DNA of 64,000 bases. Source: Mycolicibacterium stellerae (GTDB lineage Bacteria > Actinomycetota > Actinomycetes > Mycobacteriales > Mycobacteriaceae). Positions 42,018 to 50,441 of the stretch are shown in pieces (within the stretch, counting starts at the first letter, position 1; each line of letters begins with the position of its first letter). The stretch is from contig NZ_RARC01000022.1 in the NCBI RefSeq assembly GCF_003719305.1, positions 39,500 to 103,499 of the forward strand, read 5' to 3'. Both the position numbers and the translations under genes were made by a program. Below the pieces are notes generated by a model. The model saw only the letters and a program-made list of their open reading frames with translations. It searched no databases and had not been told where the DNA came from.

Positions 42018-44390
42018 CTAGATCATGTCCTTCTCGGTCAGCCAGCGAATCAGGAACCAGCCGACGAACACCGGCAGCCAACACGTGAGAACCCGGTAGA
42101 GCAGCACCGACGACACCGCAACTCCAGCGGGCACCCCGAATGCCGCGAGACCACCGATCAGCGCCGCTTCCACCGCGCCGACGCCGCCGGGTGTTGGTGC
42201 GGCCGACGCCAGCGTCCCGCCGATCATCGTCACCACGGTGACGGTGACGAACGAGGTGTCTCCACCGAACGCCAAGATGCATGCCCACAGCGCCAGTGCC
42301 CCACCAAGAGTCGTTGCTGCGCAGCCGATGACGATCAGGGCAAGCCGTCTCGGTTCGCTGGCCAACTCGCGCAGGTCGCGCAGCACCTCTCGTACTCGCG
42401 GGCCAACCGTCGCCGTCAACCACCTTCGTAGTTTGGGCACGATGACGAATGCCGCGGCGAACAGCAGCGCGACGCCGCCGACCACCAACACAATCGTCGT
42501 CGACGGCACGAAATGAGAGAGGTTGGCCGATGCCCCTGCGAACGCGCTGAACAGGATCAGCAGCGCGACGTGGGTGACCACCTGCACCGACTGCTGCAGC
42601 GTCACGGCGGTGGCGGCGCGGAGCGCGCCGAGTCCGCCCTTCTGCAGGAACCGTGCGCTCAACGCCAGTCCACCGACGCCCGCGGGCGTGGTGGTGGCGG
42701 CGAAGGTGTTGGCCACCTGCATCAACGTGAGATTGCGGAAGCTCACCAGCCCGTCGGCGCAGGCCCACAGCGCCGCCGCCGCCCCGATGTATTTCAGCGC
42801 GGACACCACCAAGCCAAGCAGGCCCCACCACCAGTTCGCCGTCCGCAGCTCGGACAGGAACGTGGGCACAGTGCTGATGAAGGGCAACGCGACGTAGATC
42901 AACGCGACCAGCAGCACCATCTGGATGATCTGGTTGCGGTTGAACCGGGTTACCGTCTCCGTCTGAATCTCGTCGGCGCCGGTCTGCAGCTTCACCTCAT
43001 CGCGGACCGTGCCGAGTATCCGCTTGGGGTCCGGGATGACCTCCCGAATACGCTTGGGCACAGCGGCTTTCGTGAGACGCGCTGACGCCGTCAAAACCGC
43101 GCTCTTGCCGAAGACGCCAATCGCTGCGCGCACCGCCGTTGGGACGTCATAAAGCGCACTCGTCGTCATCAGCAATTGCGCGACGTCCGATTGCAGCTGC
43201 GCGTCCGTCGCCCCGTACTCGGCGAAATCGAAGCCGCCGAACAACACCGTGTCACCGTCGACGGTGATCTTCTTGGCGCGCAGGTCGCCGTGAGAGATGT
43301 GCTGATCGTGCAGGGTCCGCAATGATCCCCAGATCCGCGGCATCAAGGTCGTTTCGGTGACTTCGTCAAGCGGAGTGCCCCGGTCGGGCGTGTGCGCATA
43401 CAACGTCCACCCGCGATCGAGCGGCGTAACGGCCATCGGTGAGGTGTTGGCGATTCCGAGGTCGCCGATGGCGATCGCCATCAATGCGCGGTGCTCGACG
43501 ATGCGTCGCATCGACGCGTGGAAAGGCGCGGTTTCCCCGCCGCGCAGCGTGAGCTTGCGCCAGAGTTGGCGCACCGTCCCGCCGCTGCGCTGGTTCGGGC
43601 TGTACAACTCGATCTCGGTCGTGGCGCCGTCGGCACAATTGGCGGCCAGCAGCAGCGACCCGCGACCGGCGCGCCGCAGCACCCTCAACCCGGTCACCGT
43701 GCAACCCCGCCGGTCCATCGCCCGCACCGCGCCCTCGAGTGGCACCTCGAGGGCAGGCGTGCCGACGACCAGAATCACCAGCGCGCCGACGAACCACCCC
43801 ACCGCAAGCCCGAGCAGTGAGCGGGCAGGCACCACGGCGCTGACGACAAGGTGGATGGGCACGAAGGCCAGCAGCAGCGCCCACCACCAGTGCCGCCACC
43901 GTGCAGGCAGCCACGGCCCGGACACGGTGAGCATCGCGGCGAGCATCGCGATCCAGCGCGGGTCGTCGAGGAACTGGGAGAGGAAGGTTTTGGGCTGGTC
44001 GGCCAGGTCCCAGTGCCATTGCGGTGCGGCGAAGCCCCCCGGCCGGACCGACAACGCGAGCAGGGCGATGATGCCCGCCGCGGCGTACGCGCCAAGGAGT
44101 TTCCAGTGCCTGCCTGCGATCAGCCCGATGAGGATGGCGAACGGCAGCGCCAGGATCGCGATGCCGTAGGCCAGGTAGACCAGGTTGGACTGGGTTGGCG
44201 TGAGGACTCCGACGATGTCGGAGATCGACCTCTCAAGGGATACCCAGTCATATCGGGTGATCAGAGAGCTGGCGATGACGACCGCGAGGAAGATCGCCGC
44301 CAGCAGCAGCCGCAGGATGTCGCTGGTGCGTCGCGTCAACGGCTGCAGCAAGCTGCCCGAAACGGTGATTTCCCGCCCGTCGACTCGCAC
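42018..44390 (-). CDS. Multi-domain membrane protein: UPF0104/MprF-like flippase with embedded kinase-like domain
   Basis: 790 residues. An N-terminal membrane part (six or so helices to about residue 215) is followed by a soluble domain. This has a kinase-type catalytic loop ISHGDLRAKKI (about 362-372) and a DFG-like segment LFGGFDFAEYG. After about residue 475 comes the UPF0104/TIGR00374 permease with NRNQIIQMVLLVALIYVA, TTTPAGVGGLALS and the late APTPGGVGAVEAALIGG. The Lys and APE-type kinase motifs are not obvious, so it may be a pseudokinase. It begins with GTG near an 18-bp tandem repeat. Role in lipid flipping or modification is inferred. Confidence 0.82.
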   Translation of the reverse strand: MRVDGREITVSGSLLQPLTRRTSDILRLLLAAIFLAVVIASSLITRYDWVSLERSISDIVGVLTPTQSNLVYLAYGIAILALPFAILIGLIAGRHWKLLGAYAAAGIIALLALSVRPGGFAAPQWHWDLADQPKTFLSQFLDDPRWIAMLAAMLTVSGPWLPARWRHWWWALLLAFVPIHLVVSAVVPARSLLGLAVGWFVGALVILVVGTPALEVPLEGAVRAMDRRGCTVTGLRVLRRAGRGSLLLAANCADGATTEIELYSPNQRSGGTVRQLWRKLTLRGGETAPFHASMRRIVEHRALMAIAIGDLGIANTSPMAVTPLDRGWTLYAHTPDRGTPLDEVTETTLMPRIWGSLRTLHDQHISHGDLRAKKITVDGDTVLFGGFDFAEYGATDAQLQSDVAQLLMTTSALYDVPTAVRAAIGVFGKSAVLTASARLTKAAVPKRIREVIPDPKRILGTVRDEVKLQTGADEIQTETVTRFNRNQIIQMVLLVALIYVALPFISTVPTFLSELRTANWWWGLLGLVVSALKYIGAAAALWACADGLVSFRNLTLMQVANTFAATTTPAGVGGLALSARFLQKGGLGALRAATAVTLQQSVQVVTHVALLILFSAFAGASANLSHFVPSTTIVLVVGGVALLFAAAFVIVPKLRRWLTATVGPRVREVLRDLRELASEPRRLALIVIGCAATTLGGALALWACILAFGGDTSFVTVTVVTMIGGTLASAAPTPGGVGAVEAALIGGLAAFGVPAGVAVSSVLLYRVLTCWLPVFVGWFLIRWLTEKDMI

Positions 44391-44395
44391 GCCGA

Positions 44396-44431
44396 CTAGT
44401 TAACACCGACAGGCTAGTTAACACCGACAGA
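44396..44431. repeat. Two tandem copies of an 18-bp unit
   Basis: CTAGTTAACACCGACAGR occurs at 44396-44413 and again at 44414-44431, differing only in the last base. It sits between the stop of the hydroxyacid dehydrogenase (44433) and the start of the membrane gene (44390) and contains the palindrome GTTAAC. Possible operator or slippage duplication. Confidence 0.7.
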
Positions 44432-44432
44432 C

Positions 44433-45395
44433 TCAGCCGCCGTGCACGACATTGCGCAGCGGCTCGCGGCGCGCCAGCCTCCCGATATTGGCGACGACGT
44501 CATCGACGCGGCCGGCGAAGGTGTCGCGGGTGACCCCGGAGGAGTGCGGCGTCATCAGGAGATTCGGCAGATCAGCGAAGGGCAGGTGCCCGGGTGCGCT
44601 GATGTCGCCGCCCGAGGGGTAGCGGTACCAGACGTCGATGGCAGCGGCCAGGATGACGCCGCCGGCCAGTGCCTCGTACAGCGCACGCTCGGCCACCAAA
44701 GGCCCGCGTCCGACGTTGATCAGCACCCCGTCCGCACCGAGCGCCTGCAGCTGCGGCGGGCCAATCATGCCCTCGGTGTGCTCGTTGCGCGGTGCGCAGA
44801 CGACGGCCACGTCGCATTCGCGCAGTAGTCGATCCAGCTCGCCGGTGTCACCCGCCCACGCAAGGCCTGCGTCGGGAACCCGGCCCGAGCCCGTCACCGC
44901 AGCGCCCGTGCATCCGAAGCCGCGGAACAGATCCCACGTGCGCCGGCCGATGTGCCCGAAGCCGACGAAGCCGATATGGGCGTCGGCAAGCGTCCCCGGT
45001 TGTGGTATCGCCGGTTCGTACACCGACGTGGCCCAGATGTCGCGGCGTAGCAGTCGGTCCTGGGTGAGAAAGCCGCGGCGCAACATCACCGCGGCGGCGA
45101 CGACGTACTCGGCGATGGACTGCTCGTGGTGAAATGTGTTGGCCACCAACATGTCGGGCGGGAGTGCGGCAAAATCCACCTTGTCGGTTCCAGCACCGGC
45201 GATGTGGATCAGCTTCAGTTTCTCCGCGGAAGCGGCCATCGCCGCGGTGAAGCGGCTACCGACGTACACGTCGGCGTCACGCAGGTCGTCGGGTGCCACC
45301 CCGCTGCCTTGCCAGCACACGCAAGCGCCGGGCAGTGCTGCCTCGAACCGCTCGCGGTGCGGGGCCAGGTTGGCATCGGCAACTAGAATCTTCAG
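44433..45395 (-). CDS. D-2-hydroxyacid dehydrogenase-like protein, apparent CTG start
   Basis: With ATG/GTG only, the frame begins at 45320 and lacks its first strand. Reading back in frame gives LKILVADANLAPHRERFEA from CTG at 45395, preceded by AGGAG with 7 bases spacing. Rossmann motif IGFVGFGHIGRRTWD and catalytic Arg (INVGRGPLV) are present and a His appears in MTPHSSG. The position of the catalytic Glu (DVFxxEP in relatives) reads DVWYRYPS, so the Glu is absent. Last gene of the glucarate operon, 13 bases after gudD. Confidence 0.82.
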   Translation of the reverse strand: MKILVADANLAPHRERFEAALPGACVCWQGSGVAPDDLRDADVYVGSRFTAAMAASAEKLKLIHIAGAGTDKVDFAALPPDMLVANTFHHEQSIAEYVVAAAVMLRRGFLTQDRLLRRDIWATSVYEPAIPQPGTLADAHIGFVGFGHIGRRTWDLFRGFGCTGAAVTGSGRVPDAGLAWAGDTGELDRLLRECDVAVVCAPRNEHTEGMIGPPQLQALGADGVLINVGRGPLVAERALYEALAGGVILAAAIDVWYRYPSGGDISAPGHLPFADLPNLLMTPHSSGVTRDTFAGRVDDVVANIGRLARREPLRNVVHGG

Positions 45396-45408
45396 CGGTC
45401 TTCTCCTT

Positions 45409-46746
45409 TCAATCCCGTTGTAGCGCTGGACGCTTGCTGTCGAACGTCCAGCCGGGAATCAGGAATTGCATGGCAGCGGCGTCGTCGCGGCTGCCAAGGC
45501 CCTCGCGCTGATACCGCTCGTGCGCCGCGGCGACCGCCTCGTCGTCCAGTTCGACGCCGAGGCCGGGCTTATCGGGCACCGTCAGGTAGCCGTCGACGAT
45601 CTCGTATGGCTCCTTGGTGATCCGCTGACCGTCCTGCCAGATCCAGTGGGTGTCGATGGCGGTGACGGTGCCGGGCGCCGCGGCGGCGACATGGGTGAAC
45701 ATCGCCAGCGATACGTCGAAGTGGTTGTTGGAGTGCGAACCCCATGTCAGCCCCCAGGCGTCGCAGAGCTGCGCGACACGCACCGAGCCGGCCATCGTCC
45801 AGAAGTGCGGATCCGCCAGCGGGATGTCGACTGCGTTGGCGCGGAGCGCGTGGCCGAGCTCGCGCCAGTCGGTGCCGATCATGTTCGTCGCCGTCGGAAG
45901 CCCGGTGGCGCGCTTGAACTCGGCCATCACCTCGCGCCCGGAGAATCCGCCCTCCGGGCCGACGGGATCCTCGGCGTAGGCGAGCACGTCGGTCAGCTCG
46001 CGGCATGTCCTCACCGCATCGTCGAGCAGCCATCCGCCGTTGGGATCCAACGTGATCCGGGCTTCGGGGAAGCGGTCGGCGAGCGCAATCACCGCCTTCG
46101 CCTCGTCGGGGGCGGGCAGCACGCCGCCCTTGAGTTTGAAGTCTGCGAAGCCGTAGCGCGCCTTGGCCGCCTCGGCGAGCCGGACGACCGCCTCGGGCGA
46201 CAGCGCCTCCTCGTGCCGGATGCGCAGCCACTCGTCGGAGTCGGCGTTCTCGTCGGCCGCCGACCGGTACGCCAGATCGGTCTTGGTGCGGTCGCCCACA
46301 TAGAACAGGTAGCCAAGCGCCTGCACCCGGTCGCGCTGCTGACCGTCCCCGAGCAGCGCCGCCACCGGCACGTCGAGGTGTTTTCCGAGCACGTCGAGCA
46401 GGGCGGACTCCACGGCGGTCACCGCGTGCACCGCCACCCGCAGGTCGAACGTCTGCGCCCCGCGGCCGCCGGCGTCGCGGTCGCCGAACGCACGACGGAG
46501 GTCGTTGAGAACGCCGTTGTAATCACCGATGCTGCGACCGGTGACGATCGCCCGCGCATCCTCGAGCGTGCGCCGGATGGGCTCTCCGCCGGGCACCTCG
46601 CCGACACCGGTGTTGCCGTCGGAGTCGGTGACGATCACCAGGTTTCGGGTGAAGAACGGGCCGTGAGCGCCGCTGAGGTTCAACAGCATGCTGTCGTGGC
46701 CGGCGACCGGGATCACCGTCATCTCGCGGACGGTTGGAACATTCAT
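45409..46746 (-). CDS. gudD: D-glucarate dehydratase
   Basis: 445 residues, close to the E. coli GudD length. It converts D-glucarate to 5-dehydro-4-deoxy-D-glucarate. Enolase-superfamily residues are all present: FADFKLKGG (KxK), LDPNGGW, YAEDPVG, TATNMIG, LADPHFW (Asp), and GSHSNNHFD (His). The N-terminal capping region and the C-terminus VPDKPGLGVELDD are typical. Directly after an IclR regulator (16-base gap), ahead of a hydroxyacid dehydrogenase, and downstream of an ABC importer. Confidence 0.95.
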   Translation of the reverse strand: MNVPTVREMTVIPVAGHDSMLLNLSGAHGPFFTRNLVIVTDSDGNTGVGEVPGGEPIRRTLEDARAIVTGRSIGDYNGVLNDLRRAFGDRDAGGRGAQTFDLRVAVHAVTAVESALLDVLGKHLDVPVAALLGDGQQRDRVQALGYLFYVGDRTKTDLAYRSAADENADSDEWLRIRHEEALSPEAVVRLAEAAKARYGFADFKLKGGVLPAPDEAKAVIALADRFPEARITLDPNGGWLLDDAVRTCRELTDVLAYAEDPVGPEGGFSGREVMAEFKRATGLPTATNMIGTDWRELGHALRANAVDIPLADPHFWTMAGSVRVAQLCDAWGLTWGSHSNNHFDVSLAMFTHVAAAAPGTVTAIDTHWIWQDGQRITKEPYEIVDGYLTVPDKPGLGVELDDEAVAAAHERYQREGLGSRDDAAAMQFLIPGWTFDSKRPALQRD

Positions 46747-46762
46747 CGGGCTCTCCTATTGC

Positions 46763-47602
46763 TCAAGATGCAAACCACTTGTCGCCGTTGGCCAGTGGCC
46801 GGACCACACGGGTCACCTTGTCGCCCGTGGCACGCATGGCGTCGACGAGCGCTTGCTCGCGCTGCGGGTTAAGCCGCTCGATGGGAATCGATACGCTGAT
46901 CGCGTCCTGCGGCGGGCTGCAGTAGCGCAGCGCCACGGCGAAACACTTCAAACCAGTTGTGTTCTCCTGGTTGTCGGTGGCATAGCCGCGTACCCGTACC
47001 TCCTCGAGAACCTCGTCGAGAGCAGCTCGGTCGACGATCGTCTCGGTGGTCAACGGGGTGAGCGCGGCGGGCACGTGCGTGTCGCGCTCGACGCCGAACC
47101 GCTCGGCAAGCAGCGACTTACCCAACGCCGTCGCGTAGGCGGGTAGCCGGCGGCCGACCCGGTTCTGAATCCTGCTGTACTGCTTGGACTCCCGCGTGGC
47201 CAGGTAGACGATGTCGGTGCCGTCGAGCCGGCCGAGATGGAATGTCTCGTCGAGGTCCTGACGCAGCTCATCGAGGAACGGGGTGATGAGCGGCAGGTAC
47301 GGGTCGCTGTCGAGGTAGCTCGTGCCGACGAGCAGCGCGCGGATACCGATACCGAACAGGGTGCCCGACGCATCGGAGCGCACCCAGCCCTGCGCGACGA
47401 GCGTGCGCAGTAGGGCGTGGGCGCTGCTGCGCGGCATGTCGAGGGCGTCGCTGATCTCCCGCAGCCTTGCCGGGTTGTCGTGCCGGGCGGCGAGGTACTC
47501 CAGCAGTTCGACCGTCCGTACGGCGGACTTGACCTTGCGGACCACGAGGTCGGGTGATGCCGGCGTTGAGGCGAAGGCATCGGACTGGGATTCGTCTGTC
47601 AC
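46763..47602 (-). CDS. IclR-family transcriptional regulator
   Basis: 279 residues. The winged HTH is in the first 90 residues (RTVELLEYLAARHDN, ISDALDMPRSSAHALLRTL). The effector domain follows: GTDIVYLATRES, LPAYATALGKSLLAE, and ALVDAMRAT. IclR proteins of this kind sense carboxylic acids or sugar acids. It is embedded between the TauE-like gene (1 base) and gudD, so it probably senses glucarate or a product and controls its own operon. Confidence 0.92.
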   Translation of the reverse strand: MTDESQSDAFASTPASPDLVVRKVKSAVRTVELLEYLAARHDNPARLREISDALDMPRSSAHALLRTLVAQGWVRSDASGTLFGIGIRALLVGTSYLDSDPYLPLITPFLDELRQDLDETFHLGRLDGTDIVYLATRESKQYSRIQNRVGRRLPAYATALGKSLLAERFGVERDTHVPAALTPLTTETIVDRAALDEVLEEVRVRGYATDNQENTTGLKCFAVALRYCSPPQDAISVSIPIERLNPQREQALVDAMRATGDKVTRVVRPLANGDKWFAS

Positions 47603-47603
47603 G

Positions 47604-48332
47604 TCACCCTCCTATCGCCAGCAGTTCGCGGCCGATCAGCACCGTGGCGCCCACAGAGGAGACGCCGATCGCCAGCCAGCGCAATCGTTTCGGGTCGAGG
47701 AACTTGTTCATCGGGCGCGACAGCAGGTAACCCGCAACCGCCGCAGGAACAAGCACGACGACCCCCCACATCGTCCGGCCGTCGATCGCCCCGGTGGCGG
47801 CCAGCGCGGCGATCGACATCATCGAACCGACAAGGAAGAATCCGCTCATCGTGCCGCGCAGCCGCGCGCCGGTATTACGTTGCCACACAAGCGCCATCGG
47901 CGGGCCGCCGATCGCGGTCGCCGTGCCGAGGACGCCGGACGCGGCGCCTGCGAGCACCACATTGCGCCTGCGTGCCACCGGGATCCAGCCGAGGCTGGTG
48001 ACGACGACACCGCCGAGAACGACAGCGGCGAGCAGGATGACCAGCGCTCGATGTGGCAGCATCGCCAGCAGCAGGGCTCCGGCGATCGTGCCTGGCACGC
48101 GGCCCACGAGCGCCCAGCCGGTGCCGCGCAGGTCGATGTCCTCGCGTTCGCGGATCACCACTATCAGGGTGACGACGGTTGCGACCATGATCAGCGTTCC
48201 TGGAAGGAGGCGCGGGTCGACGAGCGCGACGATCGGGGCAGCGAGCAACCCGATGCCGAAGCCGATCGATGCCTGCAGCGCCGATGCCAGCATGACCGCG
48301 CTTGCCACGATGCAATACCCCAGGACAGTCAC
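47604..48332 (-). CDS. TauE/SafE-family membrane permease
   Basis: 242 residues from GTG at 48332, which overlaps the stop of the ABC ATPase as GTGA. The frame to 48476 is an upstream extension. There are six or so hydrophobic segments: VTVLGYCIVASAVMLAS, SIGFGIGLLAAPIVAL, and two GGPPMAL/SGFFLVGS repeats typical of TauE, which exports sulfite or organic anions. Its place beside importer and gudD suggests transport of an acidic substrate or product. Confidence 0.85.
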   Translation of the reverse strand: MTVLGYCIVASAVMLASALQASIGFGIGLLAAPIVALVDPRLLPGTLIMVATVVTLIVVIREREDIDLRGTGWALVGRVPGTIAGALLLAMLPHRALVILLAAVVLGGVVVTSLGWIPVARRRNVVLAGAASGVLGTATAIGGPPMALVWQRNTGARLRGTMSGFFLVGSMMSIAALAATGAIDGRTMWGVVVLVPAAVAGYLLSRPMNKFLDPKRLRWLAIGVSSVGATVLIGRELLAIGG

Positions 48333-49333
48333 GCGCCGACCAGCACGCTGCCCTCCTCCAGGAGGGGGTGGTGACATTCGGCGGCGTGTCCGACGACCTC
48401 GAGATCGAGTGCGTTCGGCGGCGCTGTCGTCGCGCAGATCTCGGTGGCTTTCCAGCAGCGGGTCCGGAATCGGCATCCCGATGGCGGGTTCAACGGCGAT
48501 GGCACCTCGCCCGTGAGCAGGATCCGCTCGCGTCGCTGTTCGCCGTCCAGCGTCGGTGCAGCGGACATCAGGGCCGCGGTGTAGGGATGGTTGGGTCGTT
48601 CGAAAACCGCTTCGATCGGGCCGGATTCGATGATGCGGCCGAGGTACATCACCGCTACCCGGTCGGCGACGTGCCGGACCACCGACAGGTCATGCGAGAT
48701 GAACACGTAAGAGATCTGCAGCTGCTGCTGAAGATCGTTGAGCAGGTTGAGCACCTGCGCCTGCACGGACAGGTCCAGCGCGGACACCGGCTCGTCGCAG
48801 ATGATGATGTCGGGGTCCAGCGCCAGCGCGCGGGCGATGCCGATGCGCTGACGCTGACCGCCCGAGAACTCCTGCGGGTACTTGTCGGCGGCCTTCGCGC
48901 CGAGGCCGACAAGGTCGAGGAGGCCGCGTACCCGCATGTCGCGATCGCGCTTGCTCTTGTACATGCCCGGGTGGCTGCGCCACGGCTCGGCGATGATGTC
49001 GGCCGCCGTCATTCGCGCGTTGAGCGAGGCGTAGGGATCCTGGAACACCATCTGTACGCGGCGGTGGAACTTCAGCAGGTCCTTGCCCCGCAGGCTGAAC
49101 GGATCGATGCCGTCGAAGCGGACGGTGCCGGAATCGGGTCGCTCCAGCATGAGCAATGTCCTTGCCAGCGTGGACTTTCCGCAGCCGGACTCACCGACGA
49201 GGCCGAGGGTCTGCCCGCGGGCGACGTCGAGGGTGATGCCGTCGAGCGCCTGCAGTCTCTTCTTGCCTGCGTTGGGTACATGGAACGACTTGCGAAGGTC
49301 GCGGACCTCGAGCAGGTTCTCCGACTCAGACAT
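48329..49333 (-). CDS. ABC transporter ATPase (DppF/OppF type)
   Basis: 334 residues from ATG at 49333. Walker A GESGCGKSTL (about residues 45-54), ABC signature FSGGQRQRIGIARAL, Walker B IIICDEPVSALD, switch His in FISHDLSV. The C-terminal oligopeptide ABC extension (GCRFRTRCWKA, ECHHPLL) contains the Cys-rich motif of this subfamily. It overlaps the preceding ATPase gene by 8 bases. Forms the second nucleotide-binding subunit of a dipeptide-type importer. Confidence 0.95.
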   Translation of the reverse strand: MSESENLLEVRDLRKSFHVPNAGKKRLQALDGITLDVARGQTLGLVGESGCGKSTLARTLLMLERPDSGTVRFDGIDPFSLRGKDLLKFHRRVQMVFQDPYASLNARMTAADIIAEPWRSHPGMYKSKRDRDMRVRGLLDLVGLGAKAADKYPQEFSGGQRQRIGIARALALDPDIIICDEPVSALDLSVQAQVLNLLNDLQQQLQISYVFISHDLSVVRHVADRVAVMYLGRIIESGPIEAVFERPNHPYTAALMSAAPTLDGEQRRERILLTGEVPSPLNPPSGCRFRTRCWKATEICATTAPPNALDLEVVGHAAECHHPLLEEGSVLVGA

Positions 49334-50441
49334 TTGTGACCTCTTCTGGGAAGTGGCATGCGGCCTTCCGGCTTGCGCCGGCGGTGCCGGCAATTGGGGC
49401 ATAGCCGGCGGTGCCGGCAATTGGGGCATAGCCGGCGGTGCCGGCAATTGGGGCATAGCCGGCGGTGCCGGCAATGGTGTCGAGGGTGGGTCGTTTGGTG
49501 GCGCAGATGTCGCGGGCCAGCGGACAGCGCGCCTGATAGACGCAGCCCTGCGGGATCGCGTGCAGGTCGGGAGGCGAGCCGCCGATGGACTTGAGCTCGT
49601 CGCCGCGTCTGGCGTGCACGGGAACCGAGTTCAGCAGACCCTTGGTGTAGGGGTGCTGCGGGTTGGCGAAAACCTCTGCCACCGGTCCGGTTTCGACGAT
49701 GTTGCCTGCGTACATGACGGCGACGCGGTCGGCTTCCTCGGCGACCAGCGCCAGGTCGTGGGTGATCAGCACGACCGCCATCCGGTATTCGGTGCGCAGA
49801 TCCCGCAGCAGGGCCATGATCTGGGCTTGAACGGTGACGTCGAGCGCGGTGGTGGGCTCGTCGGCGATCAACACGCTCGGGTTCAGTGCGACGGCCATCG
49901 CGATGAGCAGGCGCTGGCGCATGCCGCCCGAGAACTGGTGTGGGTAGGAGTTCACCCGGGTCTCTGGTTGCGGTATGCCGACGCGGATCATCAACTCGAT
50001 CGCCTTGGCCTTGGCCTCCTTGGCGCTCATACCGTGGTGGATCAGGAAGGGTTCGGCCAGTTGGGTTCCGACGGTGTAGAGCGGGTTGAGCGCGGTCAGC
50101 GCGTCCTGGAAGACGATGGCGAGTTCGGTGCCCGCGATCTCGCGCCGCTTCTTGCGGCTCGCGTTGAGGATCTCGACATCGCCGAGGGTGGCCGTGCCGC
50201 TGACGATGTCGGCAACGGGCTCGAGCAGGCCGACCAGTGCGGTGGCCGTCATCGACTTGCCGCAGCCGGATTCACCGAGCAGCGCGAGTGTTTCACCGCG
50301 GCGGGCCTGGAAGCTCACCTCGTTGACGGCCCGCACAACACCGGTGATGGTGCGGATCTCGACGCTCATGCCTTCGACGTCGAGCACGGGGTCGGCGTCT
50401 ACCTGGTCGGTATGAGCCTGATGGTCAATGACAGCGGTCAT
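49326..50441 (-). CDS. ABC transporter ATPase (DppD/OppD type) with internal 9-residue repeats
   Basis: About 371 residues from ATG at 50441 (TGATG coupled with the upstream permease). Walker A LLGESGCGKSMT, signature FSGGMRQRLLIAM, Walker B VLIADEPTTALD and H-loop LITHDLALV are complete. Near the C-terminus, between CATKRPTLDT and ACHFPEEV, three consecutive copies of YAPIAGTAG are inserted in frame, made by a 27-bp tandem repeat. The insertion is outside the ATPase core. Pairs with DppF-type ATPase. Confidence 0.93.
   Translation of the reverse strand: MTAVIDHQAHTDQVDADPVLDVEGMSVEIRTITGVVRAVNEVSFQARRGETLALLGESGCGKSMTATALVGLLEPVADIVSGTATLGDVEILNASRKKRREIAGTELAIVFQDALTALNPLYTVGTQLAEPFLIHHGMSAKEAKAKAIELMIRVGIPQPETRVNSYPHQFSGGMRQRLLIAMAVALNPSVLIADEPTTALDVTVQAQIMALLRDLRTEYRMAVVLITHDLALVAEEADRVAVMYAGNIVETGPVAEVFANPQHPYTKGLLNSVPVHARRGDELKSIGGSPPDLHAIPQGCVYQARCPLARDICATKRPTLDTIAGTAGYAPIAGTAGYAPIAGTAGYAPIAGTAGASRKAACHFPEEVTNV
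49378..49475. repeat. 27-bp in-frame minisatellite, three full units and a partial
   Basis: Units at 49378-49404, 49405-49431 and 49432-49458 are identical; a 17-base partial copy runs to 49475. On the coding strand each unit gives YAPIAGTAG. The array lies within the DppD-type ATPase gene and keeps the reading frame for any copy number. Confidence 0.95.

Noticed and set aside
45466..46872. 468-residue plus-strand frame opposite gudD
   Set aside because: gudD has a complete enolase-superfamily active site; the frame is a shadow.
49378..49475. CRISPR-like array
   Set aside because: Units are adjacent with no spacers and lie in frame within a gene, so it is a minisatellite. The PGRS gene repeats are coding as well.
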